A stretch of 64,000 bases of DNA from Mycolicibacterium flavescens. Lineage in GTDB: Bacteria > Actinomycetota > Actinomycetes > Mycobacteriales > Mycobacteriaceae. The position numbers and the translations under genes were made by a program. The notes beneath the pieces were generated by a model, which was not told the DNA's origin, did not search any database, and saw only the letters and a list, made by a program, of their open reading frames with translations. Within the stretch, counting starts at the first letter, position 1, and every line of letters begins with the position of its first letter. The stretch lies in the NCBI RefSeq assembly GCF_001722335.1, contig NZ_MIHA01000004.1, positions 1 through 64,000 of the forward strand, given 5' to 3'. Positions 52,391 through 61,629 of this stretch are shown here, piece by piece.

Positions 52391-53911
52391 TTAACACCGG
52401 AGCCCGTCCGGCGGCGACTCCGAGTCGACCAGGAAGTCGACCACGGCCGTGTCGACGCAGGCGTCGCCGTTGAACACGACGGTGTGCTGGGTGCCTTCGA
52501 AGGTGATCAGCGGGGCGTCCATCTGGCGGGCCAGGTCGATCCCGGCCGAATAAGGCGTGGCCGGGTCGCCGGTGGTGGAGACGACGACCACCTTGCCGGG
52601 TCCCGGTGAGGACGCCTGGTGCGGCGACGACGTCGGCGGCACCGGCCACATCGTGCACACGTCGCGCGGCGCGAAGCCGGTGAACGGGCCGTAGGACAGG
52701 AACGGCGCCACCTCCCGGGCACGACGGTCCAGTTGCGCCCACGATGCGGGGTCGGCCGGGTACGGCGAGTCGACGCAGCCGATCGCGGTGAACGCGTCCT
52801 GCTGGTTGGTGTAGCGGCCCGCGGCGTCGCGGCCCTGGTAGTCGTCGGCCAGCAGCAGCAGGTCTTCGGCGTCGGTGCCGCGCGCCAACCCGAGCAGCCC
52901 GCTGGTCAGGAACTTCCAGTAGCGCTGGGAGTAGAGCGCGTTGACGGTTCCGGTGATGGCGTCCTGGTAGCTCAGCCCGCGCGGGTCCGAGGTGGGGCCG
53001 GGCCGCTGCACGAGCGGGTTGACCAGTTGGTGGTACCGCGTCACGAACTGAGCCGGGTCGGTGCCCAGCGGACAGCCCGGGGACCTGGCGCAGTCGGTCG
53101 CGTACGCGGTGAACGCCTTCTGGAACCCGGCCATCTGCCGGATGCGGTGTTCGATCGGGTCGAGGTCGGGGTCGATCGCGCCGTCGAGCACCATCGCGCG
53201 CACCCGGTCGGGGTACTGCGCGGCGTAGGCCGCGCCGAGTTCGGTGCCGTACGAGTAGCCCAGATAGCTGATTTGAGGCTCACCGAGCGCGACCCGGACC
53301 ACGTCGAGGTCGCGGGCCGCGGTGGCGGTGCCGACGCCGGCCAGGAAGTCGGTGCCCATCCGCTGCGCGCACGACTGCGCGAACTGGCGGTACACCTGCT
53401 CGATGTGCGCGACACCTGCCGGGCTGTAGTCGGCCAGCGGGTCGCGGCGAAACGCATCGAACTCGGCGTCGGTGCGGCAGCGCAGCTGCGGCGTGGAGTG
53501 CCCGACACCGCGCGGGTCGACGCCGACCAGGTCGAAGCGCTCGGTGATCGCGCTGCCGGCCAGTGCCGCGCCCATCTCGGCGACGGTGTCGACGGCCGAC
53601 GCCCCCGGACCGCCGGGGTTGACCATCAGGACACCGATCCGGTCGCCCGTCGCCGGGATCCGAATCACCGCCAGATTCGCTTGGGCGCCTTCGGGTTTGG
53701 TCCAATCCGTTTTGGTCCAATCGATGGGCACCGCGACCGATCCGCAGCGTGCGGTCGGGACGGCCCGGGCCTTGGCCTCCCCGACCATCGCGTCACAGGC
53801 GCTCCACGCGAGCGTCGCCGAAGAAGCCGGCGGGGCCACGAACAAGACCATGGGCGAGACCACCGCCAACGCACACAGAATCGACCCCGCCCGCCGCCAC
53901 ATGGCTGACAT
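52391..53911 (-). CDS. Secreted alpha/beta hydrolase with TAP-like C-terminal domain (Rv2223c family)
   Basis: 506 aa. Signal peptide RRAGSILCALAVVSPMVLFVAPPASSA. Hydrolase core: MVNPGGPGASAVDT (oxyanion loop), DLVGVDPRGVGHSTP, nucleophile in LGYSYGTELG, and the C-terminal TAP domain with STTGDPATPYSAG (acid) and FEGTQHTVVFNG (His). Paralogue of the Hip1 gene immediately upstream, sharing the same motif order; together they look like an old tandem duplication. ATG at 53911 or 53902. Predicted serine exopeptidase/esterase of the envelope. Confidence 0.9.
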   Translation of the reverse strand: MSAMWRRAGSILCALAVVSPMVLFVAPPASSATLAWSACDAMVGEAKARAVPTARCGSVAVPIDWTKTDWTKPEGAQANLAVIRIPATGDRIGVLMVNPGGPGASAVDTVAEMGAALAGSAITERFDLVGVDPRGVGHSTPQLRCRTDAEFDAFRRDPLADYSPAGVAHIEQVYRQFAQSCAQRMGTDFLAGVGTATAARDLDVVRVALGEPQISYLGYSYGTELGAAYAAQYPDRVRAMVLDGAIDPDLDPIEHRIRQMAGFQKAFTAYATDCARSPGCPLGTDPAQFVTRYHQLVNPLVQRPGPTSDPRGLSYQDAITGTVNALYSQRYWKFLTSGLLGLARGTDAEDLLLLADDYQGRDAAGRYTNQQDAFTAIGCVDSPYPADPASWAQLDRRAREVAPFLSYGPFTGFAPRDVCTMWPVPPTSSPHQASSPGPGKVVVVSTTGDPATPYSAGIDLARQMDAPLITFEGTQHTVVFNGDACVDTAVVDFLVDSESPPDGLRC

Positions 53912-53950
53912 GGTTGCACGCGGCCGGCCGCCGGCCGCCGGCCGCGATAC

Positions 53951-53970
53951 AACGGTGACCAGGCTGTGAC
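53951..53970 (-). promoter_or_regulatory. Possible MtrA-type direct repeat before the Rv2223c homologue
   Basis: Minus strand GTCACAGCC and GTCACCGTT start 11 nt apart, resembling the GTCACAgcg direct repeats reported for the response regulator MtrA. Lies about 45-60 nt upstream of the ATG. Followed by CCGGCCG-type GC repeats. Confidence 0.35.
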
Positions 53971-53975
53971 AGTGG

Positions 53976-55487
53976 TCAGGAACAGCGGGTGTCCGGCGGG
54001 GGCACCTGCACGTCGACGAGGTAGCGCGCGGCGATGTCGTCGACGCACTGGTTGCCCTGGAACACGACGGTGTGCTGGGTGCCGTCGAACGTCACCAGCG
54101 TCCCGTTGAGCTGCTTGGCCAGTTCGACGCCCGCCTGATACGGCGTAGCCGGGTCGTTCGTCGTCGACACCACCAGCGTGGGCGGCAGCCCGTCGACCTT
54201 GATCTCGTGCGGTTCACTGGTCGGCGGCACCGGCCAGAACGCGCAGGTGCCCAGCGGGGCGTGGCCGGTGAACTCGCCGTAGCTCATGAACGGCGCGGCC
54301 TCGCGGGCGCGACGGTCCTCTTCGACCACCTTGGCGCGGTCGGTCACCGCCGGTTTGTCGACGCAGTTGATCGCGACCCGCGCGTCGGTGGAGTTGTTGT
54401 AGTGGCCCTCTTCGTCGCGGCCCATGTACAGGTCGGCCAACGCGAGCATGGTGTCGCCGCGGCCCTGCTGCATCTCCGAAAGGCCTTGGGACAGATGGCG
54501 CCACAAGTTCGGCGAGTACAGCGGCAGGATGGTGCCGACCACCGCGTCCGAGTAGCTCAACCCGCGCGGATCGCGGGTCTCGAGCGGTTCGTCGACCAGC
54601 GGGTCGACCAGGCTGTGGTAGACGTCGTTGGCCTTGGCCGGATCGGTGCCCAGCGGGCAGGTCGGGGCTTTCGCGCAGTCCGCGGCGAAGTCGTCGAACG
54701 CGGTCTGGAACGCGGCGGCCTGGCGGATGTTGGCCTCGGTCGGGTCGGCGTTCGGGTCGATCGCGCCGTCGAGGACCATCGCGCGCACCTTGTCGGGGAA
54801 GTTCTCGGCGTAGGTGGCGCCGATCCGGGTGCCGTAGGAGTAGCCGAGGTAGGTCAGCTTCTCGTCACCGAGGGCCTCGCGCATCGCGTCGAGATCCTTT
54901 GCCACGTTGACGGTTCCGACGTTGGCCAGGAACTCCTTGCCCATCTTGTCCTCGCAGCGCTGGACGAACTCCTTGGTCTCCGCCTCGATCTCGGCGACAC
55001 CCTCCTCGGAGTAGTCGACCTGCGGCTCGGCGCGCAACCGGTCGTTGTCGGCGTCGGAGTTGCACCACAGCGCGGGGGTGGAGTTGGCGACCCCGCGCGG
55101 GTCGAACCCGACGAGGTCGAACCGCGAACGCACCGACTCGGGCAGCGAGCCGACGAGGTTCGCGGCGGCCTCGACGCCGGACTCCCCCGGCCCGCCGGGG
55201 TTGACGATCAGCGACGCGATCTTCTCGCCGGTAGCCGGGAACCGGATCATCGCCAGTCGGGCAACGTCGCCGTCGGGGTCGTCGTAGTCCACCGGCACCG
55301 ACAGCATCCCGCACTCGGCGCCCGCTGGGACCCGCGACTCGTCGGGTGAGGCCGTCTGGCACGCGCTCCACTGGATCGGGCTGCCGGGCGGGGGTACCGC
55401 AACGACCGCGCGTCCGTCGACCATATTGCTGCACCCGCCGGCGGTGAGCAGCGCCGTGGCCGCGAGGACCCCGATCTTGGCGTTCAT
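53976..55487 (-). CDS. hip1: Hip1/CaeA serine protease (TAP-like alpha/beta hydrolase)
   Basis: 503 aa from the ATG at 55487; an upstream ATG at 55505 is possible. A short signal ends AGGC, a weak lipobox. Catalytic triad by motif: Ser217 (LGYSYGTRIG), Asp445 (TTNDPATPY), His472 (GTQHTVV), with the same 27-residue Asp-His spacing as S228/D463/H490 in M. tuberculosis. Hip1 is a cell-envelope protease/esterase that processes GroEL2 and affects envelope integrity. Follows the WS/DGAT gene by about 46 nt and precedes its paralogue. Confidence 0.92.
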   Translation of the reverse strand: MNAKIGVLAATALLTAGGCSNMVDGRAVVAVPPPGSPIQWSACQTASPDESRVPAGAECGMLSVPVDYDDPDGDVARLAMIRFPATGEKIASLIVNPGGPGESGVEAAANLVGSLPESVRSRFDLVGFDPRGVANSTPALWCNSDADNDRLRAEPQVDYSEEGVAEIEAETKEFVQRCEDKMGKEFLANVGTVNVAKDLDAMREALGDEKLTYLGYSYGTRIGATYAENFPDKVRAMVLDGAIDPNADPTEANIRQAAAFQTAFDDFAADCAKAPTCPLGTDPAKANDVYHSLVDPLVDEPLETRDPRGLSYSDAVVGTILPLYSPNLWRHLSQGLSEMQQGRGDTMLALADLYMGRDEEGHYNNSTDARVAINCVDKPAVTDRAKVVEEDRRAREAAPFMSYGEFTGHAPLGTCAFWPVPPTSEPHEIKVDGLPPTLVVSTTNDPATPYQAGVELAKQLNGTLVTFDGTQHTVVFQGNQCVDDIAARYLVDVQVPPPDTRCS

Positions 55488-55533
55488 GGCTCCACATGCT
55501 GCCATGACCCGACATCGGCCCTGGCTAGGCGGC

Positions 55534-56925
55534 CTATCGCGTGGCGGCAAGCAACTCGTCGAGCGCGGCCGAGAAGTCGTCGGCCATCTTCCACAGGTCG
55601 GGCAGCAACTCCGGGCAGGACACGATGCCGACGTCGAGTTTGCCGCTCAGCGACATCACGGTGATGTTGAGTCCGGAGCCGTGGAAGATCGGGCCGAGCG
55701 GGTACATCGCCTTGGCCTCGCAGCCGACGTAGTACAGCGGCACCTGCGGGCCGGGGACGTTGGAGATGACGAGGTTGTGCACCGGTCGGGCGCCGCTGAG
55801 CCGGCTCGCGGCGTACACCCGCATCGCAACCCCGAACACCGCCGGGGCGGCGAACTGCGTCCAGTCCTGCAGAAGGGTCGCGCCGATCGCCGAACTATGT
55901 TGTTTGGCAACCGAATTCGCCTCGGCGATGGACTTCAGCCGGGCGGCCGGGTCCTCGATGTGGGTCTCCAGGCGGGAGAACATCCCGGACACCTGGTTGC
56001 GGCCCGGCCGGTCCGATTTCTCGTGCACCGACACCGGCACCATGGCCACCAGCGAGTTGTCCGGCAGCTCCCCGCGGTCGGCGAGGAACTTGCGCAGCAC
56101 CCCGGACACCAACGCCATCACCACGTCGTTGACCTTGACCCCGAAGTGGTTCTTCACGGTCTTGACGTCCTCGAGGTCGAGCTGGGCGAACGCCACGTTG
56201 CGGTGCCCGGTGACGTTGGCGTTGAACGGCGTCCTGGGGGCGGCGAACGGCGGCGCCATCGACAGCCCGGTGCGGGCCCGGCGCACGGTGTCGACCACCG
56301 ACGACAGGGTCAGCGGCAACGCGTTGGCGAGCTTGAGGGGGCGGGTGGCGAATTTGACCGCACCGCTCACCGCGATCTCCAGCGAACTGGCGTCACCGGT
56401 GCCGTCGACCGGGTCCGGCGGCGGCGAGTCGGGCTCGGTGCTGCACAGCTGCGACATCAGGCTGGCGCCGGTCACCCCGTCGACCCCGGCGTGGTGCACC
56501 TTGGTCAGCACCACCAGCCCGCCGCCGCCCTGCGGGTCGGTGACGTCGAGGTTCTCGATCACCCACTTCTCCCACAGCGGCCGGCTGCGGTCCAGCGGCA
56601 GCGACGCGATGTGGCCGCAGATCTCGGCGAGTTCGCGGCGCCCGCCCGGCGCGGGCAACCCGATCCGGTGCAGGTGCCGGTCGAGGTCGAAATCCTTGTC
56701 CTCCACCCACACCGGGTGGTCGAGGTTGAAGCGGCTGTCGGCCAGCTTCTCACGGAACTCCGGCATCGCCTTGATGCGCAGGTTGAGCTCGTCGCGGAAC
56801 CGGTCGAAGGTGTATCCGCCCGGCATCGTGGAGGTGTCGAGCTCGAGGATCGAGCAGACATGCAGCGGCTGCTGCGCGGTTTCGAGGTAGAGGAAACTGG
56901 CGTCGAGCCCGCTGAGCCGTTGCAT
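55534..56925 (-). CDS. Wax ester synthase/diacylglycerol acyltransferase (triacylglycerol synthase)
   Basis: 463 aa. Starts MQRLSGLDASFLYLET; the WS/DGAT catalytic motif HHAGVDG is at 144-150 (HHxxxDG, intact), and the PLW motif (RSRPLWEKW) and C-terminal NLVISNVPGPQVPLY (NVPGP) are present. Esterifies acyl-CoA to diacylglycerol or fatty alcohol for storage lipid at the membrane. ATG supported by TAGCAT 6 nt upstream. Not at this place in M. tuberculosis as I recall. Confidence 0.92.
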   Translation of the reverse strand: MQRLSGLDASFLYLETAQQPLHVCSILELDTSTMPGGYTFDRFRDELNLRIKAMPEFREKLADSRFNLDHPVWVEDKDFDLDRHLHRIGLPAPGGRRELAEICGHIASLPLDRSRPLWEKWVIENLDVTDPQGGGGLVVLTKVHHAGVDGVTGASLMSQLCSTEPDSPPPDPVDGTGDASSLEIAVSGAVKFATRPLKLANALPLTLSSVVDTVRRARTGLSMAPPFAAPRTPFNANVTGHRNVAFAQLDLEDVKTVKNHFGVKVNDVVMALVSGVLRKFLADRGELPDNSLVAMVPVSVHEKSDRPGRNQVSGMFSRLETHIEDPAARLKSIAEANSVAKQHSSAIGATLLQDWTQFAAPAVFGVAMRVYAASRLSGARPVHNLVISNVPGPQVPLYYVGCEAKAMYPLGPIFHGSGLNITVMSLSGKLDVGIVSCPELLPDLWKMADDFSAALDELLAATR

Positions 56926-56931
56926 TCGCCG

Positions 56932-56937
56932 ATGCTA
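56932..56937 (-). promoter_or_regulatory. -10 TAGCAT, leaderless-type, for the WS/DGAT gene
   Basis: TAGCAT on the minus strand ends 6 nt before the ATG at 56925. Confidence 0.45.
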
Positions 56938-57087
56938 TGCCCGCGAGGCGCGGGTGTGAGGAAATCCACTCAACAGGGCTTTTAACTTCTCCGCCACGGG
57001 GTGGCAGACTGGTCGGGTCAGACGAACCCGGGGACCCGCAACGGGCCTCGAGGATTCGACCGGACCCACCCGATTTGGGGGACAACG

Positions 57088-57921
57088 ATGTCTGAGCAGA
57101 CCGTCTACGGAGCTGCCTCCGCACCTCGCACCAAAATTCGCACCCTTCACCTGCAGAAGTGGAAGTCCGAAGGGCACAAGTGGGCCATGCTCACCGCCTA
57201 CGACTACTCCACCGCGCGGGTCTTCGACGAGGCCGGCATCCCGGTGCTGCTGGTCGGCGATTCGGCCGCCAATGTGGTGTACGGCTACGACACCACCGTG
57301 CCGGTCACCATCGACGAGCTGATCCCGCTGGTGCGCGGCGTGGTGCGCGGCGCCCCGCACGCGCTGGTGGTGGCCGACATGCCGTTCGGCAGTTACGAGG
57401 GCGGCCCGGCGCAGGCGCTGGCCACCGCGACCCGGTTCCTCAAGGAGACCGGTGCGCACGCGGTGAAACTCGAGGGCGGCGAGCGGGTGGCCGAGCAGAT
57501 CGCGGCGCTGTCGGCGGCCGGGATCCCGGTCATGGCGCACATCGGTTTCACCCCGCAGAGCGTCAACGGCCTCGGCGGGTTCCGGGTGCAGGGCCGGGGG
57601 GACGCCGCCGAGCAGACGATCCACGACGCCATCGCCGTTCAGGAGGCGGGCGCGTTCTCCGTGGTGATGGAGATGGTGCCTGCCGAGCTGGCCACCCAGA
57701 TCACCGGCAAGCTGACCATCCCGACCGTCGGCATCGGCGCGGGCCCCAACTGTGACGCGCAGGTTCTGGTGTGGCAGGACATGGCGGGCATGACCAGCGG
57801 CAAGACCGCGAAGTTCGTGAAGCGGTTCGGCGATGTGGGTGTCGAATTGCGCCGTGCGGCAGAGCAATACGCCGACGAGGTCGCCAGCGGGGTGTTCCCC
57901 GCCGACGAGCACTCGTTCTAG
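57088..57921 (+). CDS. panB: 3-methyl-2-oxobutanoate hydroxymethyltransferase (ketopantoate hydroxymethyltransferase)
   Basis: 277 aa. First step of pantothenate synthesis. [36 protein letters not shown] with the metal Asp residues, [17 protein letters not shown], and the catalytic Glu region [28 protein letters not shown] at the C-terminus. ATG at 57088 follows GGGGGACAAC. The TAG stop interlocks with the crotonase gene (CTAG). In M. tuberculosis it also follows Hip1 on the opposite strand. Confidence 0.97.
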   Translation: MSEQTVYGAASAPRTKIRTLHLQKWKSEGHKWAMLTAYDYSTARVFDEAGIPVLLVGDSAANVVYGYDTTVPVTIDELIPLVRGVVRGAPHALVVADMPFGSYEGGPAQALATATRFLKETGAHAVKLEGGERVAEQIAALSAAGIPVMAHIGFTPQSVNGLGGFRVQGRGDAAEQTIHDAIAVQEAGAFSVVMEMVPAELATQITGKLTIPTVGIGAGPNCDAQVLVWQDMAGMTSGKTAKFVKRFGDVGVELRRAAEQYADEVASGVFPADEHSF

Positions 57922-58697
57922 GCGAACTCGGCTTTCCGCTTCGCCAGGAACGCGTCGACGCCTTCGCGGCCGTCGGCCGAGTTCGCGCGCTCGGCGATCA
58001 GCCGGCCCTCGAGTTCCATCTGTTCCTCGAGCCCGTTCTTGAACGTCGCGAGCATCAACGCCTTGACGCCGCCGTTGGATCCGGCTGCGGTGGCGGCGAT
58101 CTGGCCGGCGAGCTTGTCGGTGCGCGCGGCGAGGTCCGCGTCGGGCACCACCTCGGTGACCAGCCCCCACTGCGACGCCGCCTGCGCCGACAGGCTGCGG
58201 TTGGTGAGCATGAGTTCCTTGGTCCTGGTGATGCCGATCAGCCGGGGCAGGTAGTAGGACGCGCTGCCGTCGGGGCTCAGCCCGACCCGGGTGTAGGCCA
58301 TCGTGAACGAGGCGGACTCGGCGGCCAGCACCAGGTCGCCGGTCACCGCGATCGAGAAGCCCGCGCCGGCGGCGGTGCCGTTGACGGCGGTGATCAGCAC
58401 GGCGTTCATCCGGGCGAAGCTGGAGATGGCACGGTGCAGATCGTCGGCGACGCCCTTGACGTGGGCGCCGCGGTCGGGGGCGGCGGCGAAGTCCTTCAAA
58501 TCGCCGCCCGCGCAGAAGAACCGGCCGGTCCCGGTGAGTACCACGACTTTGGTGGCGGCGGTGTCGCAGCGCCTGGCGGCGTCGGCCAGTTCCCGAGTCA
58601 TGGTGCCGTTCATGCCGTTTGCGGCGTCCGGGCGGTTCAATGCGATGCGGGTGATGGCGCCGGACTGTTCGAAGGTCAACGTTTCGTAATCGGTCAC
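57918..58697 (-). CDS. Enoyl-CoA hydratase/isomerase family protein
   Basis: 259 aa crotonase. [12 protein letters not shown] (acyl-CoA pocket, first oxyanion residue) and [27 protein letters not shown] (second oxyanion glycine). The usual catalytic pair of glutamates is not obvious: [22 protein letters not shown] has Asp and Ser where hydratases have E-x-GxxPG. This resembles isomerase/PaaG-like members more than canonical hydratases. GTG at 58697 with TAAGGT 6 nt upstream. Confidence 0.88.
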   Translation of the reverse strand: MTDYETLTFEQSGAITRIALNRPDAANGMNGTMTRELADAARRCDTAATKVVVLTGTGRFFCAGGDLKDFAAAPDRGAHVKGVADDLHRAISSFARMNAVLITAVNGTAAGAGFSIAVTGDLVLAAESASFTMAYTRVGLSPDGSASYYLPRLIGITRTKELMLTNRSLSAQAASQWGLVTEVVPDADLAARTDKLAGQIAATAAGSNGGVKALMLATFKNGLEEQMELEGRLIAERANSADGREGVDAFLAKRKAEFA

Positions 58698-58703
58698 AGG
58701 TGG

Positions 58704-58709
58704 ACCTTA
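58704..58709 (-). promoter_or_regulatory. -10 TAAGGT, leaderless-type, for the crotonase gene
   Basis: TAAGGT on the minus strand ends 6 nt before the GTG at 58697. Confidence 0.45.
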
Positions 58710-58762
58710 GCCTCGCAGCAACCGCCGGTGTTCACGCGCATGTGGCAGGCTGGATTCTCACC

Positions 58763-60238
58763 ATGGGCAAATCAGCGGACAAGGCATCCCGGCATCTGGA
58801 GGTCGAGCGCAAGTTCGATGTCGTCGAGTCGAGCGTGGCGCCGTCGTTCGACGGGCTCTCAGCGGTCGGCCGGGTGGAACGCTCACCGTCGTACCTGCTG
58901 GAAGCGGTGTATTTCGACACCCCCGGCCACGACCTGGCCGCGCGGCGCATCACGTTGCGTCGCCGCACGGGTGGGCCCGACGCCGGCTGGCATCTGAAGC
59001 TGCCCGCCGGGCCCGATGCCCGCACCGAGGTCAGGGAACCGCTCGGCGACGACGACGGAGGGGTGCCCGACGGTCTGCGCGATGTGGTGCTGGCGATCGT
59101 GCGCAACCGACCGCTCTCGCCCGTCGCGCGGATCATCACGCAGCGCACGGTCGAGATGCTCTACGGGCCCGACGGCGCGCCGCTGGCCGAGTTCTGCGAT
59201 GACGAGGTGAGCGCGGAGGCGCTTCCGGACGGCGAGGAGCAGACCTGGCGGGAGTGGGAGCTCGAACTGGTCGGCGGCGACGACCGGGACCTGCTGGACC
59301 GGTTGTCGAACCGGTTGCTCGACGCGGGCGCCGAACCGGCGGCCAGCGGGTCGAAGTTGGCCAGGGTGTTGTCGACGGCGGAGGGCGCGCCGGCCGCGGA
59401 GCCGAAAGGCCCGATGCACCGGGCGGTGGCCGACCTGATCGGCGAGCTGATCGAGTGGGACCGGGCGGTGCGGGCCGACGTCTACGACTCGGTGCACCAG
59501 ATGCGGGTGACCACCCGCAAGATCCGCAGCCTGCTGCAGTCGTCGCGCGAGGCGTTCGGGATCTCCGACGACGCGTGGGTTCTCGACGAGTTGCGGCAGT
59601 TGGCGTCGATCCTCGGGGTGGCGCGGGACGCCGAGGTGCTGGCCGAACGGTATCAGGAGGCGCTCGACGGGCTACCGGCGGAACTGGTGCGCGGGCCGAT
59701 CCGGCAGCGGCTGGTCGAGGGGGCGCAGCGGCGGTATGACGCGGGGTTGCGACGGTCGCTGGTCGCGATGCGCTCGGAGCGGTACTTCCGGCTGTTGGAC
59801 GCGCTGGAGGGGCTGGTCGCGGCCGAACCCGGGCAGCAGCCCGAGCACGTCACGGCGACGATCGACTCGGCGTACAAACGGGTCCGCAAGGCGGCCAAAG
59901 CCGCCGCCAAGTCCGGTGCCGACGACGACAAGGACGAGGCGCTGCACCGGATTCGCAAGGGCGCCAAGCGACTTCGCTATACCGCCGCCGCGACCGGTGA
60001 CGACAAGATTTCGGATCGGGCGAAGAGCATCCAGTCGATGCTGGGCGATCACCAGGACAGCGTGGTCAGCCGCACGCATCTGAGCCAGCAGGCCGAGGCC
60101 GCGCACGCCGCCCGCGAGGACACGTTCACCTACGGTGTGCTGTACCGCATCGAGGATGAGCTGGCCGACCAGGCGCGCGACGGGCTCGACAGGGCGCTCA
60201 AGAAGCTGGACAAGGCGGTCCGCAAGAAGAAGCGGTGA
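58763..60238 (+). CDS. CYTH and CHAD domain protein (Rv2226 family)
   Basis: 491 aa. N-terminal CYTH (triphosphate tunnel) domain opens with HLEVERKFDV (ExExK) and runs to about residue 205; then a CHAD domain of conserved histidine helices (VHQMRVTTRKIRSLLQ, LRQLASILGVARDAEVL, LHRIRKGAKRLRYTAAATGDD). CHAD domains bind polyphosphate, and CYTH hydrolyses tripolyphosphate-like substrates in related proteins, so a role in inorganic polyphosphate is likely (inference). ATG at 58763 chosen because it begins the conserved MGKSADKASRHLEVERKF. Ends just before the 3' end of convergent rnpB. Confidence 0.92.
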   Translation: MGKSADKASRHLEVERKFDVVESSVAPSFDGLSAVGRVERSPSYLLEAVYFDTPGHDLAARRITLRRRTGGPDAGWHLKLPAGPDARTEVREPLGDDDGGVPDGLRDVVLAIVRNRPLSPVARIITQRTVEMLYGPDGAPLAEFCDDEVSAEALPDGEEQTWREWELELVGGDDRDLLDRLSNRLLDAGAEPAASGSKLARVLSTAEGAPAAEPKGPMHRAVADLIGELIEWDRAVRADVYDSVHQMRVTTRKIRSLLQSSREAFGISDDAWVLDELRQLASILGVARDAEVLAERYQEALDGLPAELVRGPIRQRLVEGAQRRYDAGLRRSLVAMRSERYFRLLDALEGLVAAEPGQQPEHVTATIDSAYKRVRKAAKAAAKSGADDDKDEALHRIRKGAKRLRYTAAATGDDKISDRAKSIQSMLGDHQDSVVSRTHLSQQAEAAHAAREDTFTYGVLYRIEDELADQARDGLDRALKKLDKAVRKKKR

Positions 60239-60242
60239 GAGG

Positions 60243-60668
<426 letters not shown>

Positions 60669-60674
60669 GGATCC

Positions 60675-60680
60675 ACGGTA
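60675..60680 (-). promoter_or_regulatory. rnpB: -10 TACCGT for rnpB
   Basis: TACCGT on the minus strand ends 6 nt before the predicted rnpB 5' end at 60668. Confidence 0.45.
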
Positions 60681-60710
60681 CTGCCTGGTGACACAGTTTC
60701 GCGAGTTCGC

Positions 60711-60716
60711 CATACT
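60711..60716 (+). promoter_or_regulatory. -10 CATACT, leaderless-type, for the AraC-type regulator
   Basis: CATACT ends 6 nt before the ATG at 60723; divergent from the rnpB -10. Confidence 0.5.
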
Positions 60717-60722
60717 GCGTTC

Positions 60723-61172
60723 ATGGCGCAGGTGCCTCCGGCCCGTTACCTGCTGCGGGCCAAAGACATGGTCGACGCGCGGTATGCGGAGGCGCTGACC
60801 GTCGACGATCTGGCGGCCGCGGCGGGGCTGTCGCGGGCGCACTTCTCGCGGATGTTCACCAAGACGTTCGGGGAGTCGCCGCGGGCGTACCTGCAGACGC
60901 GGCGGCTGGAACGGGCCGCGGCGCTGCTGCGCTACACCGACCGCTCGGTGGCCGACATCTGCGTGATGGTGGGCCTGCAGAGCGTGGGGTCGTTCACCAG
61001 TAGCTTCGCGCGGGTCTACGGGTTGCCGCCTGCGGCGTACCGGGCCAGCCGGCCGGCCGCGGCGCTGAGCGCGCCGATCCCCAGCTGCATCCTCAAGCGC
61101 GACACCCGGCCGCGCGCCGACAGCCGTGTAGTGAAGACAGCACACGGGGAGAAGACGGGCCGGGCGGGCTGA
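60723..61172 (+). CDS. Stand-alone AraC-type HTH transcriptional regulator
   Basis: 149 aa with only the DNA-binding domain: LTVDDLAAAAGLSRAHFSRMFTKTFGESPRAYLQTRRLERAAALL (first HTH) and SVADICVMVGLQSVGSFTSSFARVYGLPPAAYR (second HTH and family signature), then a ~35-residue basic tail. No ligand-binding domain, like short MarA/SoxS-type members. It lies 16 nt upstream of a VOC protein, a common mycobacterial pairing, so it probably controls that gene or responds with it (inference). Confidence 0.9.
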   Translation: MAQVPPARYLLRAKDMVDARYAEALTVDDLAAAAGLSRAHFSRMFTKTFGESPRAYLQTRRLERAAALLRYTDRSVADICVMVGLQSVGSFTSSFARVYGLPPAAYRASRPAAALSAPIPSCILKRDTRPRADSRVVKTAHGEKTGRAG

Positions 61173-61175
61173 CCG

Positions 61176-61181
61176 TAGCGT
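61176..61181 (+). promoter_or_regulatory. -10 TAGCGT, leaderless-type, for the VOC gene
   Basis: TAGCGT ends 7 nt before the ATG at 61189, so the VOC gene may be transcribed apart from the regulator. Confidence 0.45.
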
Positions 61182-61188
61182 CGCTGAC

Positions 61189-61629
61189 ATGATCAAGATT
61201 GCAAGCGCCCACCTGTGGGTGCACGACCAGGAAGCCGCGCTGAAGTTCTGGACCGAGAAGGTCGGTATGGAAGTGCGGCAGGATGTTTCGCTACCCGACG
61301 TCGACGGGATCTTCCGCTGGCTCACCGTCGGCCCACCCGGCCAGGACGACGTGTCGATCGTGCTGATGGCCGTGCCCGGCGAACCGGTGATGGACGAGCC
61401 GACCCGCCGGCAGGTGCTGGACCTGACCGCCAAAGGTTTCGCCGGCACGATCTTCCTGACCACCGAGAACTGCCAGGCGTCGTACGAGGAGATCAAGTCG
61501 CGCGGTGTGGAGTTCACCGAGGAGCCACACGAAATGCCGTACGGCATCGACTGCGGGTTCCGCGACCCTTCGGGCAACAGCGTCCGCCTCACGCAACTGG
61601 CGGATCTGTCGACGCTGACCGGCCCTTAG
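61189..61629 (+). CDS. VOC/glyoxalase-bleomycin resistance superfamily protein
   Basis: 146 aa. Two beta-alpha-beta-beta-beta modules: ASAHLWVHDQEAALKFWTEKVGMEVRQD and VEFTEEPHEMPYGIDCGFRDPSGNSVRLTQ, the latter with the conserved GFRDPSGN loop. Metal-binding positions would include His in SAHLWV and Glu; the ligand set is not certain. Paired with the AraC regulator. Its TAG stop overlaps by 4 nt (TTAG) with the stop of the convergent HNH gene. Confidence 0.88.
   Translation: MIKIASAHLWVHDQEAALKFWTEKVGMEVRQDVSLPDVDGIFRWLTVGPPGQDDVSIVLMAVPGEPVMDEPTRRQVLDLTAKGFAGTIFLTTENCQASYEEIKSRGVEFTEEPHEMPYGIDCGFRDPSGNSVRLTQLADLSTLTGP

Noticed and set aside
52391..55487. Recent duplication of the two TAP-type hydrolases
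   Set aside because: They share motif order but the sequences have diverged widely and both occur in M. tuberculosis, so any duplication is old.
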